Made by a program: the position numbers and the translations under genes. Below are positions 32,854-44,224 of a DNA stretch of 64,000 bases, piece after piece. Source of the DNA: Erythrocercus mccallii (lineage: Eukaryota; Chordata; Aves; Passeriformes; Dicruridae); the NCBI GenBank assembly GCA_013397435.1, contig VZRG01000372.1, positions 508,444 through 572,443 of the forward strand. The letters run 5' to 3'. The notes beneath the pieces were generated by a model. The model was not told the origin of the DNA. It searched no databases and saw only the letters and a program-made list of their open reading frames with translations. Positions within the stretch are counted from its first letter, which is position 1; the number at the start of each line of letters is the position of its first letter.

Positions 32854-34568
32854 GTGAGTAGTGGATCCAGTTTGCTTTTGATTGTTAAGTAATTAAATAT
32901 TGAGAAAGGAGGTTTTTTGTAGAATGAAATGGAATGGTAAGACTGGAAAATGTGGAGTATTTATAATATTGCAGGTAGTTAAAAAAAACCAGAGCAGGTT
33001 GGGATTGGGATGGGGGGATAGTCTGCATTTTCCCTGCTTGGAACTTCCCTTACTTTTATGGAAAATGTAAACAGAAGAGAAATAAAGGCCGCCTTAATTT
33101 GTGGTTTGATATTTGAGCCTCCCGTGCAATCTGTCCTCGCTGACAAAACAGCTGTTCCTCACTTGTAGTGTTTTGATAACCAAACCAGCTTTTCCTTTCA
33201 AGAAATCTATTAACCCAATGTCCTGGGTGTTTGCAGTGGAAATGGTCTCTTAATTACCAGGCAAGGAGTTATTTTCCAGCCCAGCTGTTTCCCTGCTCGC
33301 TGCCGAGTTCCTTCTCCACTCCCCTCTTGCTCCTCCCCACGGGAATCCTCAGCCCAAACCCAGCCTTGAAGCCCACAGCTTGGAATTCCAGAGGTGCTGA
33401 GGGATTTGGGATATTCCTGCAGGAAAAGCGGGGAGATTCCCCTGGTGGCAGCAGTTTGGGAGCCTTGCTGGCCTCTCCCAGGAGGTTTTGTTGGTGGCAG
33501 ATGCTGTCCCTGCTTGTCTCGGGCTCTTCCCAACTTTCCCCGTGGAGCCAGAGGCTGCTCCTCCCACCAGGATTCCTTTAGGAACCAGCACTTGATGTCC
33601 CTGCCAGGTTTTCCACAAAAGTTCAGTTAAGCTGGGTATCAAGATGTAAAAGATCTCCCAAATAATTCATTTCGTGGCAGGGGAAAAAAAAAAAATCCCC
33701 AAACCCATTAAACATCCTTGAGCAGCTTCTTCCTTTTTGGTGAATAAAGCCCTTCAGGGTTTATGGTGCATTTTGTTTTCTGCTTGTTAAAATATTGTTA
33801 TTACTGTTATTTTTCCCTTTTTACACTTCCATCTCCCTCCCAGTGATGGCTGCACCCCATTTCCACTTTCCTTTCAGAGTCTCTGCTTGAAAAAGGATTT
33901 TATTTTTAAAAAATACATGATGTCAGGAGGAAATTACTTTAATCATGGAGATAAAATGGCTATTTATATCCATTTAAATGGCTATTTATAGTCATTTAAT
34001 TGGATATTTACATCCATATAATCATGGATATAAATATGTTGAATACCACAAAATGGTAGCACCAGCTTTTGGGGACAAGAGTTGGGATTCTTTGGGCCTT
34101 GAAATCTGCTTTTTTTGGGATGATTTTATTATCCCCAAGACATTTTTCCACGCAGTTTGAAGTTCTTTATGTTGATATTCTGTGACGGGAGGTTTTGGGG
34201 ATACTTTGGTCTTCGAAGTCTGCTTTTTTGGGATGATTTTATTATCCCCAAGACATTTTTCCACACAGTTTGGAGTCCTTCATGTTGATATTCTGTGACC
34301 TGGAGGTTTCCTGACATGTTGTTGCTGTTGTTTTCTGAGCATTAGCGCTACAATCAAAAAAAATCAGGAACCTGGTAAAAAAGAGCCCCGAGTGCTGTTC
34401 CGTGTGTTTGTGCACAGCTGGGGAGGTTTTTGAAGGTCCCTTATTTCTGACACTGTTATTGTTTTATCATTGGGGGTGTTTTTTATCAATAAACCAAAAC
34501 CTAGGAAACCTTTGGGGCTTGAGATCTGGGGCAGGGTTTGATGTGGCATGTGCTGTTTGTCCCTGCAG
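32854..34568 (+). other. MAP2K5: Intron 8
   Basis: Unique DNA, then short AT-rich repeats (about 33925-34030: ATGGCTATTTATA-type words) and a 114-bp tandem duplication (34084-34311). No exon seen. Confidence 0.72.
34084..34311. repeat. 114-bp tandem duplication
   Basis: Copies 34084-34197 and 34198-34311 share TGGGATGATTTTATTATCCC, CAAGACATTTTTCCAC and GTTGATATTCTGTGAC, with about ten substitutions. A partly matching tail suggests exactly two copies. Confidence 0.93.
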
Positions 34569-34630
34569 GGGGTTCTCTGGATGTGTACAGGAAAATTCCA
34601 GAACACGTCCTCGGAAGGATAGCAGTGGCT
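34569..34630 (+). CDS. MAP2K5: MAP2K5 window exon 9: helix D/E start
   Basis: A 62-nt exon (CCCTGCAG acceptor, GTGAGT donor). After GG completing a glycine it reads GSLDVYRKIPEHVLGRIAVA, phase 0 at its end. It matches human residues about 247-266, with I for M in KIPEHV. It forms the start of the C lobe, after the GGSLD motif typical of MAP kinase kinases. Confidence 0.98.
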
Positions 34631-34849
34631 GTGAGTACTTTGATGGCTTTTTATCTATCCTTTTTATTTATTTTTTTTTAAATTTTTTTTTGGATTGTGG
34701 GTGTGGAAAATCTGTGATTTGGGTGAGCATTGAGGCACTGGGGCAGCTTCCTCTTTCCTGCTCTTCCGAAGCATCCCCTGTGCTCGGGGAACCTGGGATT
34801 GAGGAAAACTTCCTTTGGAATGAGCAGCACAACCTCTGGAGGTTCATGG

Positions 34850-35250
34850 GGTGCTGACAGGCATGGGAATTCTCTCCTGTGAGGAAAGGTTGGGATTGTC
34901 CAGTCTGGAGAGGAGAAGCTCCAAGGAGAGCTCAGAGCCCTTCCAGGACCTAAAGGAGCTCCAGGAGAGCTGGAGAGGGGCTGGGGACAAGGGATGGAGG
35001 GACAGGACCCAGGGAATGGCCTCAGAGTGGGAAAGGGGAGATTTAGATGGGATATTGGGCAGGAATTCCTGACTGGGAGGATGGGGAGGGGCTGAGCTGC
35101 CCCTGAATCCTTGGAAGTGCCCAAGACCAGCCTGGATAGGGCTTGGAGCACCCTGGGACAGTGGAAGGTGTCCCTGCCATGGCAGAGGGTGACACTTGGA
35201 TGAGCTTTAAGGTCCCTCCCAACCCAAACCATTCCAGGATTCTGTTACAC
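34850..35250 (+). repeat. CR1 LINE 3' region, nearly full-length 3' type
   Basis: Sense orientation in order: CTGTGAGGAAAGGTTGGGAT, CAGTCTGGAGAGGAGAAGCT, GAGCTCCAGGAGAGCTGGAG, ACAGGACCCAGGGAATGG, AGATTTAGATGGGATATTGG, CTGGATAGGGCTTGGAGCAC, CCAAACCATTCCAGGATTCT. It gives the standard layout used to read the other fragments. Confidence 0.93.
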
Positions 35251-36646
35251 AAATCTCTGCGAAAGGAAGGGATAAATTGAGTGGGATAAGGAAAAAAAAT
35301 AAGAATTTGCTGGAAGTCTGTGTGATCACATCCCCTCCTATCAGCATTTCTTCCCATCAGGATGGGGCAGTGCTTTTAACCGCTTTTAACCGCTTTTATT
35401 AATTTAAATACTTATTTAATCAGCCTTTAAACCCTTCTGCTCTCTGTGCTTCCTTCAGGAGCCCTGCTGGGGCTCTTTTGTCTCTGAGGTGTGATTTCCA
35501 TCCTGACTCTCCTTGTTCTGTCCAGAGGGACTCCCTTGGTTTTCCTTGCAGGATTGAGTTGGTTCCTGGCACCAAAATGCAGTGGCAGAACAGATTTGCT
35601 GTCTTCTCCTCAAGGCTGGTGAGGAGCAGGAAGTTTTTCCCTTGGCACAAGGGCAGAGCTGGGCACGGGCTGGTCTCTCAGCCCTTCCACACCTGAGCAG
35701 CCTCAGGGAAGGGTTAATTGGGATCATTTTTGGGGTGCTGAGTCTGAGCTGTTGGAAGAACCCTCAGATCTCCTGGGTTTGTTCTTCTGGTGTTGAGAGT
35801 GGGATCCTGAAAGCTCATCCCTGGGGCTCTGCAGCCTTCAGCTGCTCAAAATTCACTGGCCATGATTGAAAACTCAAAATACAGACCAACAGAAAATGTA
35901 AAAGTTTTTAAAAAATCCATCTTCCCCCACAGCTGAACACAGGGTAATGACCAACGTCTCAGTGGATCTCACCAGGGAGGGAGAAACTGCAAAACAATTG
36001 CGAAATATAAGGAATACTTTGATAACTTAAGCAGTTTAAAGCATCACAAAGTTATTCTATCATGTGCCATTTAATTAAGTGCTGGCTTTTCACATTCATT
36101 ATACATCAAGCTGACAATTTAAATCCTTTAATCCAACACAGGCGGCTATTTAGTCTCTGTTCATTGTAATTCACAGCTCTCCCTTTCCTCTTAATTTGTG
36201 TGGCCTGCCCAGGGTGATGAACGTCCCTCTCTGATGCTGCTTCCTCTGAGCAGCTTCAAATCTGCTCATTATGTACCTCGTGGAATTGGAATGTTTTTCA
36301 CCTCAGTTCAGAGGGAAAACCTTTCATCTGCTCTCCCCTCTGCAGCAGGGAGTGGGGAGTTGCTGACAGTACCCCCATGTTCCTGATGGTGATCCTGGGC
36401 TGGCATTCCAGCATTCCTGCAGCTGCTCCTTCCTTCTCCTTTTCCTTCTCTCACTCCTGGTGTGGGTTTAATCCATCCCCACCTTGGTTTTGGCTCTGCC
36501 CCACCCTCCCCTTGGCATCCCACAGGTGTTCTCCTCCAATTTTCCTCTCATCCCTGATGCTGCTGCTCCAGCCTCACCTTTTATGTCTCCATCTCTGGAT
36601 TTTATTTTGTTCTCCTTGGGGTCGTTTTATCCCTGATCAGTCAGCC

Positions 36647-36827
36647 TGTGATCCTGACTCCCTGACATGGATATTTCACTTTTCCTGGATATTTAATTTA
36701 TTTCCTGCTTGTGATCCTGACTCCCTCACATTTCATTTTTCCCGATTATTTAATTTATTTCCTGCTTGTGAGCCTGACTCCCTGACATGGATATTTCACT
36801 TTTCCCAGTTACTTTATTTCCTGCTCT
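36647..36827. repeat. Three tandem copies of a 57-63-bp unit
   Basis: Units start with TGTGATCCTGACTCCCTGAC (or TGTGAGCCTGACTCC) at 36647, 36710 and 36767 and end TTTATTTCCTGCT. The middle unit lacks GGATAT. An open frame crosses all three but has no gene character. Confidence 0.9.
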
Positions 36828-37384
36828 CAGAGCAGAAGGGGAGCACTGAGGCTGAACCAGCAGCTCCTGTGCTCTGGTGCCGATTTTTGGCACAGTGGAA
36901 TTGTTGGAAGGAGGCAGCAGAAGCCTTTTGTTTTCCCTGGGATTTCTCTGTGGCACAGGAAGGGCTCCTTTGAGCCTCTGAAGTGGCAGCAGAGCCTTTT
37001 TTGGGGGGGTTACACCCTAATCCCCCCTGAGCACCTTGGGATTACCCAAATCCTGGGATTGCTGCAAGGAGGAGAGGGCCAGACAAAAGCTGCAGCTCAC
37101 CCAGATGGATTTTGTAGACAAAAGCTGCAGCTTCCATTTTTTTTTTCCCCCAGTCTGGTTTGGTTTTCCCTTCCTCATGTCCAGAGTCATTTGTCTTTTG
37201 TTCTCCCAAGACATGTCCAGTGCATGAATCCTTGGAAGCTGCTTGATAATCTGTGTGACCTGCACATCTGTTACTGGAATTTGTTCTGTTTGAGGTGAAA
37301 CCATTTGCAGAGGGGAAGGATGCAGCACCTCCAGGCATTCCCTGCATCCCAGCCCTCCTCTGCCTCCAGCTTTGGCATTTCTGG

Positions 37385-37435
37385 GGTTGGACTCGTTGAT
37401 CTGGGAGGGCTTTTCCAACCTAAATGGTTCTAAAT
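37385..37435 (+). repeat. Short CR1 3' terminus
   Basis: GGTTGGACTCGTTGATCTGG, GAGGGCTTTTCCAACCTAAA, TGGTTCT is the sense 3' end of a CR1 of the GATGATCTTTAAGGTCC type. Confidence 0.75.
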
Positions 37436-37499
37436 GGGCACCACTGGGTTTGTCTTTCTCATTTTCTGCCCTCTCAGCCAGACTTTTCATGGATGTGGA

Positions 37500-37682
37500 G
37501 CTGCTGGAGCAGTTCCAGGGCTGCTCCAAGGGCTGGAGCCAGGCTGGGAGAGCTGGGAATGTTCACCTGGAGAAGGGAAAGATCCAGGGAGAGCTCCGAG
37601 CCCCTGGCAGGGCCTGAAGGAGCTCCAGGAAAGCTGGAGAGGGGCTGGGGACAAGGGATGGAGGGACAGGACACAGGGAATG
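37500..37682 (+). repeat. CR1 LINE fragment missing its 3' end
   Basis: GGGAATGTTCACCTGGAGAA, GAGCTCCAGGAAAGCTGGAG and GGGACAGGACACAGGGAATG in sense orientation. It stops where the antisense fragment at 37683 begins. Confidence 0.88.
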
Positions 37683-37890
37683 GATTCCTGTCCAACCTGG
37701 CCTTGGACGTTCCAGGGATCCAGGGGCAGCCACAGCTGCTCTGGGCACCCTCCCAGGGAACAATTCCTGCCCAAAATCCCATCTAAATCTCCTCTTTCCC
37801 ACTGGGAAGCCATTGCCTGTGTCCTGTCCCTCCATCCCTTGGGAATATTCTCTCTCCAGCTTCGTTTTTGGTTCTTCCAGGCACTGGAAA
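37683..37890 (-). repeat. CR1 LINE fragment missing its 3' end, tail to tail with 37500
   Basis: Starts inside the element at TCCAACCTGGCCTTGGACG, then GCCACAGCTGCTCTGGG, AAATCCCATCTAAATCTCC and CCTGTGTCCTGTCCCTCCAT. The 31 bases at 37810-37840 are the reverse complement of 37653-37683 with one mismatch, forming a hairpin. Confidence 0.85.
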
Positions 37891-38924
37891 GCCACAGTTG
37901 GGTCACCAGCTCCAATTCTCAATTCTCTCAGCCTTTCCTGCAGGAGATGTGGAGGGATTTCTGCCTTCACCCTAAAACCCATCCCTGTGTGAGACACCAT
38001 CAGCGAGAAGAGGAAATCTCTCAAAATCTCTCTTCCTCCCTCCTGTTTTTAGTTGCGTGGAACATTTTTTTTTTTTTTTGAAAGGCAAAGCAGATTTTTG
38101 GGACGCTGTGGCCGCTCCTGGGCGTGTCAAACCCCTCTCTCCCTTGGCTTGCCACTTCCCACCTTTCTTTTCCCTCCCATTTCTGCAGCAGTGACATTGT
38201 GCTCCGTGCCGTTGATTGAAGTTCTCCCTGAAAGGATGTGCACTTGAACTGTCAGCACGGCGAGTGATTGACAGCGGGTGGAAGCACTTTTTGTGTCAAG
38301 GCTTTGTCAAGGCATTGTTGTAAAACCTCCTTTCCTGAATGCCAATAATTCCTGCTCCAGCTTCTTCCATCAAAAAGCTTCTCCCTGCCGGTTGCAGAAT
38401 GGTATTTAATGCTTGAGAGTTTTTTCCCCTAATAGGCAAATGTAAGGGGAGTGAATAACGAGGTGAGTCTGTTTGGGGAGGCTCCTGCGAGCAGATTTAC
38501 AGCCCAAGAGAAAGGGAAAAACTCCTTGTTTTTTATTCCTTTGTACACCCAGAGAACCCGAAGGGAGAGTTTGGTTAATTCCATGGCTGCCCTCGCTGCT
38601 CACCCAGCACATGTTCCCTAATAAAGATCTTTCATAACTCACAGCTGGTGATTTGTTTCATGAGAAATGTTTTGGGGTTTTTTTTTATAAATGCTTGCAT
38701 TAAACTAAATAATTTCCTATGGTTTTAAAGATTTTGAATACTCTAAAGACATTTTTAATAATCAAAGAATTTCCTGTTTTGAAATTCCCTTTGGCCATTG
38801 GAGGAGGTGTGAAATGTTGCATCTCCTTGATTTATTTTTGCATTGATACTTTATTATTTTAATTATTGTTATTATTATTATTATGTCAAAATTCTGTAGA
38901 TAAAATTTCCATTTGCTTTTCATA

Positions 38925-38995
38925 AGCCACGGAATCATAGAAGGATTAAGGTTGAAAAAAAACCTTTAAGATCATCAAATCCAAGTTTCTTAAAG
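38925..38995 (-). repeat. Short CR1 3' terminus
   Basis: CCACGGAATCATAGAAGGAT, TAAGGTTG, then CCTTTAAGATCATCAAATCC, antisense, of the older CR1 subfamily with the GATGATCTTTAAGG motif. Confidence 0.75.
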
Positions 38996-39599
38996 GCTTG
39001 AGGTGAACAAGCCACACCTCTGGGCAGGCAGAATTCAACCAAAGCTTTTGTTAAAGGTTAAAAACCATCTGAGGCCAGGAGCTGGTTGGGTTTGGAGTGA
39101 GTTTAAGGGAGGAACAATTTTATTTGGGATCCACCATGGTTATTTGCTTTACAAAAAGATTCTGATTCCACCCAGCATCATTTTTCCTACAGAATAAATT
39201 TTAAAATTTGAAAGAGTTTCTAATCCAAGAGGAAGGCAGAAAATTCCTGTGCTCTCTGCCTTCACTCTGTGTCACTTTTAGCACTTCTGCTTGATGACTG
39301 CAACATAAATAATTTCAATTTGGGCTACTCAGAGCACAAAAACCATAATTTTCTTGACTGCAGAACTCACCCAACTTGAGCAGGGTCAGAAATGTTTCAT
39401 TGTTCTGGAGATCCGTGAGGAAAATGTCTTGGAAATGGAATTAAATTTCCCCTCAGAGATGGAAAGTGTTTAAAAGAGCCAGCAGGGCTGGGCTGGGAAG
39501 GTCAGCAGTGGTTGAAATGTGTTGGTTGGATTTTTTTGCAGGAGTTCTGGAGTTTGGCTGTAGCAAAACTTGGTGGTGGAAGGAGCAAATTTTGAAACC

Positions 39600-39830
39600 T
39601 CCCCAGGTTTAGGAGTTGTATTTAATTTAGGAATTGTGTTTTAGGAGTTTTATTTACTTTTAAGAATTGTGTTTTAGGAGTTGTATTTAATTTAGGAATT
39701 GTGTTTTAGGAGTTTTATTTACTTTTAGGAATTGTGTTTTAGGAGTTGTATTTAATTTAGGAATTGTATTTTAGGAGCTGTATTTCCTTTCAGGAATTGT
39801 GTTTTAGGAGCTGTAATTTCCCTGCTGTGA
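39600..39830. repeat. 32-bp minisatellite
   Basis: About seven units alternating AGGAATTGTGTTTTAGGAG with TTGTATTTAATTT or TTTTATTTACTTTT. Its last unit is also the outer end of the left arm of the inverted repeat; the right arm has only one unit (ACAACTCCTA near 41630). Confidence 0.92.
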
Positions 39831-40121
39831 GATGCAGGAGGATTTGTGTTTGGTCCAAAATGAGAGGAGAATGAGGGAATTTTGAGAGCTCAGGAAGAAA
39901 AGTTCCACCTTTGCAATGAGGAAATAAAAGCCTGGAAAGTAAAGGAAAAGCACAGGATGCAGCAAATGGAAAGAAAGGAGAGGGAGGGAGGAGGAAGTGG
40001 AAGAGGTTATGAAGAGATTTTCTTGTTTTCTGGCCTTTTTCAAGAAGAGAAATCATTTCCATCCTTTGGGACTTTTAACACCCCCAGCAAGGACAGGTGA
40101 ATTAAAGGTGCACTGAGATGC
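39792..40121 (+). repeat. Left arm of large inverted repeat around exon 10
   Basis: About 330 bp that reappear as the reverse complement at 41293-41630 with roughly 95% identity by eye. Shared words include AGATGCAGGAGGATTTGTGT, CCAAAATGAGAGGAGAATGA, GAGGAAGTGGAAGAGGTTAT and AGCAAGGACAGGTGAATTAA. Differences include scattered substitutions and an indel of about 8 bp (TCTTTGGC-type insertion in the right arm). Confidence 0.95.
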
Positions 40122-40365
40122 CTGAAGGGATTCAGTGTGAGCTCAGCTGACTTCAGCTCAGAGATTCTGGCAAAAAATTAATTTGTGTATTATTAATTTG
40201 TGTATTAATAGAGGATTTGCTGCAGGTTTTTAGCAGGGGTTCACCTGGGAGGGAGGTGGGGTCTCCCCTTTTCCTGGTCTGATCTCCCACCCCAGCTGAA
40301 ATGTGGAATTTTTTCCTATCAGGAATCCCTAAAATGTGATTTATTTGTTTTCTTTTACCTAAAAG

Positions 40366-40414
40366 GTGGTGAAAGGCCTGACCTATTTATGGAGTCTGAA
40401 GATTTTACACAGAG
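40366..40414 (+). CDS. MAP2K5: MAP2K5 window exon 10: helix E and start of catalytic loop
   Basis: A 49-nt exon (ACCTAAAAG acceptor, GTGAGT donor). It reads VVKGLTYLWSLKILHR plus G, completed by AT at 46740 to the aspartate of HRD. The sequence equals human residues about 267-282. It lies in the 1171-bp loop between the inverted-repeat arms, 244 bp after the left one. Skipping it would shift the frame (49 nt) and remove part of the catalytic loop. The acceptor has A-rich sequence right before AG and is one of the weaker ones here. Confidence 0.98.
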
Positions 40415-41292
40415 GTGAGTAGCAGATGGTTTCTGTTTTGCAATGAAAATTTAACACCACTTTCTACAAAGACACTGGACCAAGCAAACATCTGCTTTGA
40501 GTCCAGTGGGGTAATGCAGAATGAATTTTGCTCATTAAACCTTGCACACTTTCTTGTAAAACATTTTTATTGCTCTTTCATTGCCCTCCTTCCTCCCCTG
40601 AAAAGAAAAGGACTGAAGAGAGAAATGAGTTTTACGGGGATTTAGAAGCTTGGGGTTGCAAACAGGTGCCCAGTGGAAAAGTCAGCACAGAAATGAAGAT
40701 GTTTGACTGGTATTGGGAGCAAAAAATAGGCAAGGAATTTCCTTTTCCAAGGAAATTTCAGAAATGCCAAGGGATTTTCAGAAATCTCATGTGACAGCCA
40801 CAAGTGTTGCTGGAGGCTCAGACCTTTAAAAATCACATCTCACTGTCCCCTACCATGGTCAGGGACACTTAAAGGCTTTAAACCTGCTTGGCCATAAGTC
40901 ACTTTTGGGTTTTGGTGTTTATTCTCTTTTCCTGCAGCTAATTTAGGGCATTCTTTCTAAACTTCTCATTTATCCCTTGCTTTTTCCTGTTAAATTTTGT
41001 TTAAAATGCGTCTGTTTGGAAAAATTAATTCAGATCCACCAAAATTTCAAAAAAAAAAAACAATGTGGAAAATGCTGTTTAAAGAACAAGAGAAGCCCAT
41101 TCCCCATACACCAAACTTCCAAAAAAAAAAAGGAAAAAATAAGAAAAAAAGGAGAAATTCATTCCATTTTTAATGTTTCCAAGGTGTCCGGAAGGAGCTG
41201 CTCTGGTCCCTGATGTTGCTGTGTAATTCTCACATCTATTCCTTCATCCTGGGGATACATTTGGGGGCTGCAGCTTGTTCCAGAGGGAAAGA

Positions 41293-41630
41293 GCATCTCA
41301 GTGCACCTTTAATTCACCTGTCCTTGCTGGGGGGATGTTAAAAGTCCCAAAGGCCAAAGAATGGAACGATTTCTCTTCTTAAAAAGGCCAGAAAACAAGA
41401 AAATCTCCTCATAACCTCTTCCACTTCCTCCTCCCTCCCTCTCCTTTCTTTCCATTTGCTGCATCGTGTGCTTTTCCTTTACTTTCCAGGCTTTTATTTA
41501 CTGATTGCAAAGGTGGAACTTTTCTTCCTGAACTGTCAAAATTCCCTCATTCTCCTCTCATTTTGGACCGAACACAAATCCTCCTGCATCTCACAGCAGG
41601 GGAATTACAGCTCCTGAAACACAACTCCTA
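41293..41630 (-). repeat. Right arm of large inverted repeat around exon 10
   Basis: Reverse complement of 39792-40121. It starts GCATCTCAGTGCACCTTTAA and ends CTGAAACACAACTCCTA. Folding the two arms would bring the sequences around exon 10 together in the pre-mRNA. Confidence 0.95.
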
Positions 41631-41784
41631 GGGGTGAATAGAAAAGCTGGGCAGACGTTAAATGTGAGAGCCTCTCTCCCTGATTGCCATTCCCTGGGGA
41701 ATTCCCTTTTCCTTATGGGGAGAATCCTGATTTTTGGAGAGGCTGGGAAGTCACAGGGAGGTTCCCGGTCAGGTGAAGGGTCAG

Positions 41785-41965
41785 CACCAAAATCCTGGGA
41801 TGGTTTGGGATTGAAAAGGGATTGAATCCCATCTCATCCCATTCCACGGGACACCTGCCACTATCCCAGGCTCCAGCCTGGCTTTGGACATTGCAGGGAT
41901 GCAGGAGCAGTCACAGCTGCTCTGGGAATTCCATCCCAGCCCCTCCCAGTCAGGACATGCCTCTG
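41785..41965 (-). repeat. CR1 LINE fragment
   Basis: AATCCTGGGATGGTTTGGGA, CTATCCCAGGCTCCAGCCTG, TTTGGACATTGCAGGGATGC, CACAGCTGCTCTGGGAATTC, and CCAGCCCCTCCCAGTCAGGA, antisense, truncated at its 5' side. Confidence 0.88.
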
Positions 41966-42084
41966 GTTCCTCCTCAGTCCTTCAGCTCTCCATCCCAAGG
42001 GATGGCTCTGACTTGGGAGCAAGAGGGAGGCGGCCAAAAAAAAAGCAGCAGAGATCCAGTTAGGACCTGGATTTTCTGGATTCA

Positions 42085-42270
42085 CAGGATTCTTAATGCT
42101 GGAATAACCCTGTGAGCCCATCCAGTCTCCCTGGCAGTGCCAAGGGACAGACACATCCCCAGGGCTTTGAAACCCCTCCAGGCATGGAAACCTTTTCCTG
42201 TGAGCAAATCTTCCCTAAAACCCAACTTTGAGCCTCCCCTGGCACAGCTTGAGGGCTTCTCAAGGGCTGG
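42085..42270 (-). repeat. CR1 LINE fragment of another subfamily
   Basis: TGTGAGCCCATCCAGTCTCC, CAGGGCTTTGAAACCCCTCC, CCTGTGAGCAAATCTTCCC and CCCCTGGCACAGCTTGAGG correspond to the antisense CR1 type whose copies carry CCTGACACAGCTTCAGG. It differs from the neighbouring copy at 41785. Confidence 0.7.
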
Positions 42271-42469
42271 ATTTGACCCTGGGCTGGATGAAAAGAGCAG
42301 GAATAACCCAGAGCAGACACAGGTGGCTGAGGTGGTTTCATTTTTGGGGTGGTTTGAACATCTCCCCTGCTCTCCTGGGTGCTGCCAGCTGCAGGGATTG
42401 ATCAGCTCTATCCCCTCCCAGCAAGAGGAGGAACAGTCAGGTGCTGGAGCAGAATTGTCAGAAATAAAT

Positions 42470-42610
42470 AGAAAAATCATTCAATAATAATTAGAATTTA
42501 TTAGTTAATATAAATAAATATTAGAATATTAGAATATATTAATATTAGAATAATAATTAGAATTTATTAGAAATAAATTCACAGGAATTGTCAGAATAAA
42601 TAGAAAAGAA
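42470..42610. repeat. AT-rich repeat within a short direct duplication
   Basis: Runs of AATATTAGAATATTAGAAT and ATAATTAGAATTTATTAG, flanked by GAATTGTCAGAAATAAATAG at about 42453 and GAATTGTCAGAATAAATAG at about 42585. Confidence 0.85.
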
Positions 42611-44224
42611 GAGGTAGCAGGAACATCCATGGCTGGGTGTGGCTCTGAAAAGGCTTCACACCACAATTTTGTAACACCCAAAAAGAAAAAATATTCAAAA
42701 TTTTAAACCTTTTTTTTATTTTTCTAGCCACTTTCTGATTGTGATTTGGAGAGAGCATCAATGCTGTGACGTTTTCTTCTTGTGCTGCTGTACTTTTAGA
42801 ACCTGGCTGAGATTTTTGCTGTGCCAGTAGAACAAAATCTCCCCTCCTGCCTGGGTTTCCTCGCCTTGATTGAGGAGCAGCTCTGGGATTTTGATGAACG
42901 ATGTTTGGTCCTTGCAGTGGTCTGAAGAAAAGCTCAGACACTGAGTTTTCATCACTCTTCTGATTTTTCTGGCCTTGCTCTGTGGCTGGATTGACCCAGC
43001 ACTGCAGGGCACCATGAGCATTCCAGGTGCAGCAGCTTCCCCCAGGATTGTGTTATTTTCCCCATTTTTAAGGTGCAGAAAATGTGAATTTCTGTATCTT
43101 CAGAGCAGGGACAGAAGGATGGGGTGGCAGGCAGGTGAGATGTCCTTCAGCTGTCTCCTGGTTTTGATGCTCAGAGGTAAAAGAAGGAATTTTGATCCTG
43201 AATTTTTTGCTGTCTCACCCTGGACAGAGCAGCAGAGTCAGGAATTTCCAAGCTGAAGCAGTCCCAGGGCAGAGCTGAGTGCCTGGAGCAGGGAATTAAA
43301 GCCCACAAACAATGAGCAAGTCTTTTACTGCAGATCAGACATCTCAGCAAATATTACAGCTTCACTTCAAAACAAACCTCACAACTAATGAGGTGATAGC
43401 CGTGCATATTAATAAACCCCGAGCTGGAGTCATCACACCCACTTCAAACATAAACATAAGATTAACACCTCCACCACTTCCTTGGAAGATGTGAGAATGT
43501 CCCAATGATAAGTGTGCTCTTTTCCCCAGAGGATAAGAAGTAGAAATGGAAGGGTAATGAGAAATTAACTTAGATTTAAAACAGAATTAGCAATTAAACA
43601 AGTCTAATCATGTACAAAGTCAAAGTTTGTCTAAAGACAAACCGAAATCTGTTAAGTTCAAGAATAAGTATAGACCGTGTGCTATTTTATCTGCTGCGTT
43701 TTGCTTTGTTCACACCTGCTTATTAAAAGAAGTGCAGGAAATCAATGTTACCCACTTGTGTTTAATTGTACGGAGCTGGATTGCTGGGCTTGGCTCCGAG
43801 GGGGGTTCTATAGATGCCATTTCTATATTTGTGTCATGGTTGGGGCACCTCAGTCGCTGGTTAGGTTTTAAATTGCAAGTTCTGGAAGCGTTGCTGGTTT
43901 GAAACGAGGGAGAGCTGAGGATGCGGAGATCAGTTCTGTGGCAGGAGGAGGTTTGGGCAGCCCTCAGAGCATCTCCTTTTCCCCCAGGATGTCAGAAATC
44001 CAAGGAGATTCCATTCCTCTTTGTTCTGGGAGGTGCTGGCTGGCAGGGACAGGCACTGCAGGAGTGTTCCCATCTCCTCAGCAGTGATTGTTTGCTGAGG
44101 ATTTCACCAGAGATGCCCAGAGCTGCAGATTTGACTCTCCCCCCCGCCTCCTATTTTATCTCTGGGGGATATAATCAGCCTAATTAGGGCCACCTAATGA
44201 AACACAGACACAAATCCAGGGGTG

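Larger units (their letters stand above)
34631..40365 (+). other. MAP2K5: Intron 9
   Basis: Contains CR1 copies in both orientations (34850, 37385, 37500, 37683, 38925), a triplicated 57-63-bp unit (36647-36827), a 32-bp minisatellite (39600-39830) and the left arm of a large inverted repeat (39792-40121). A repeat-free block at 35985-36190 is a candidate conserved element. No exon seen. Confidence 0.75.
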
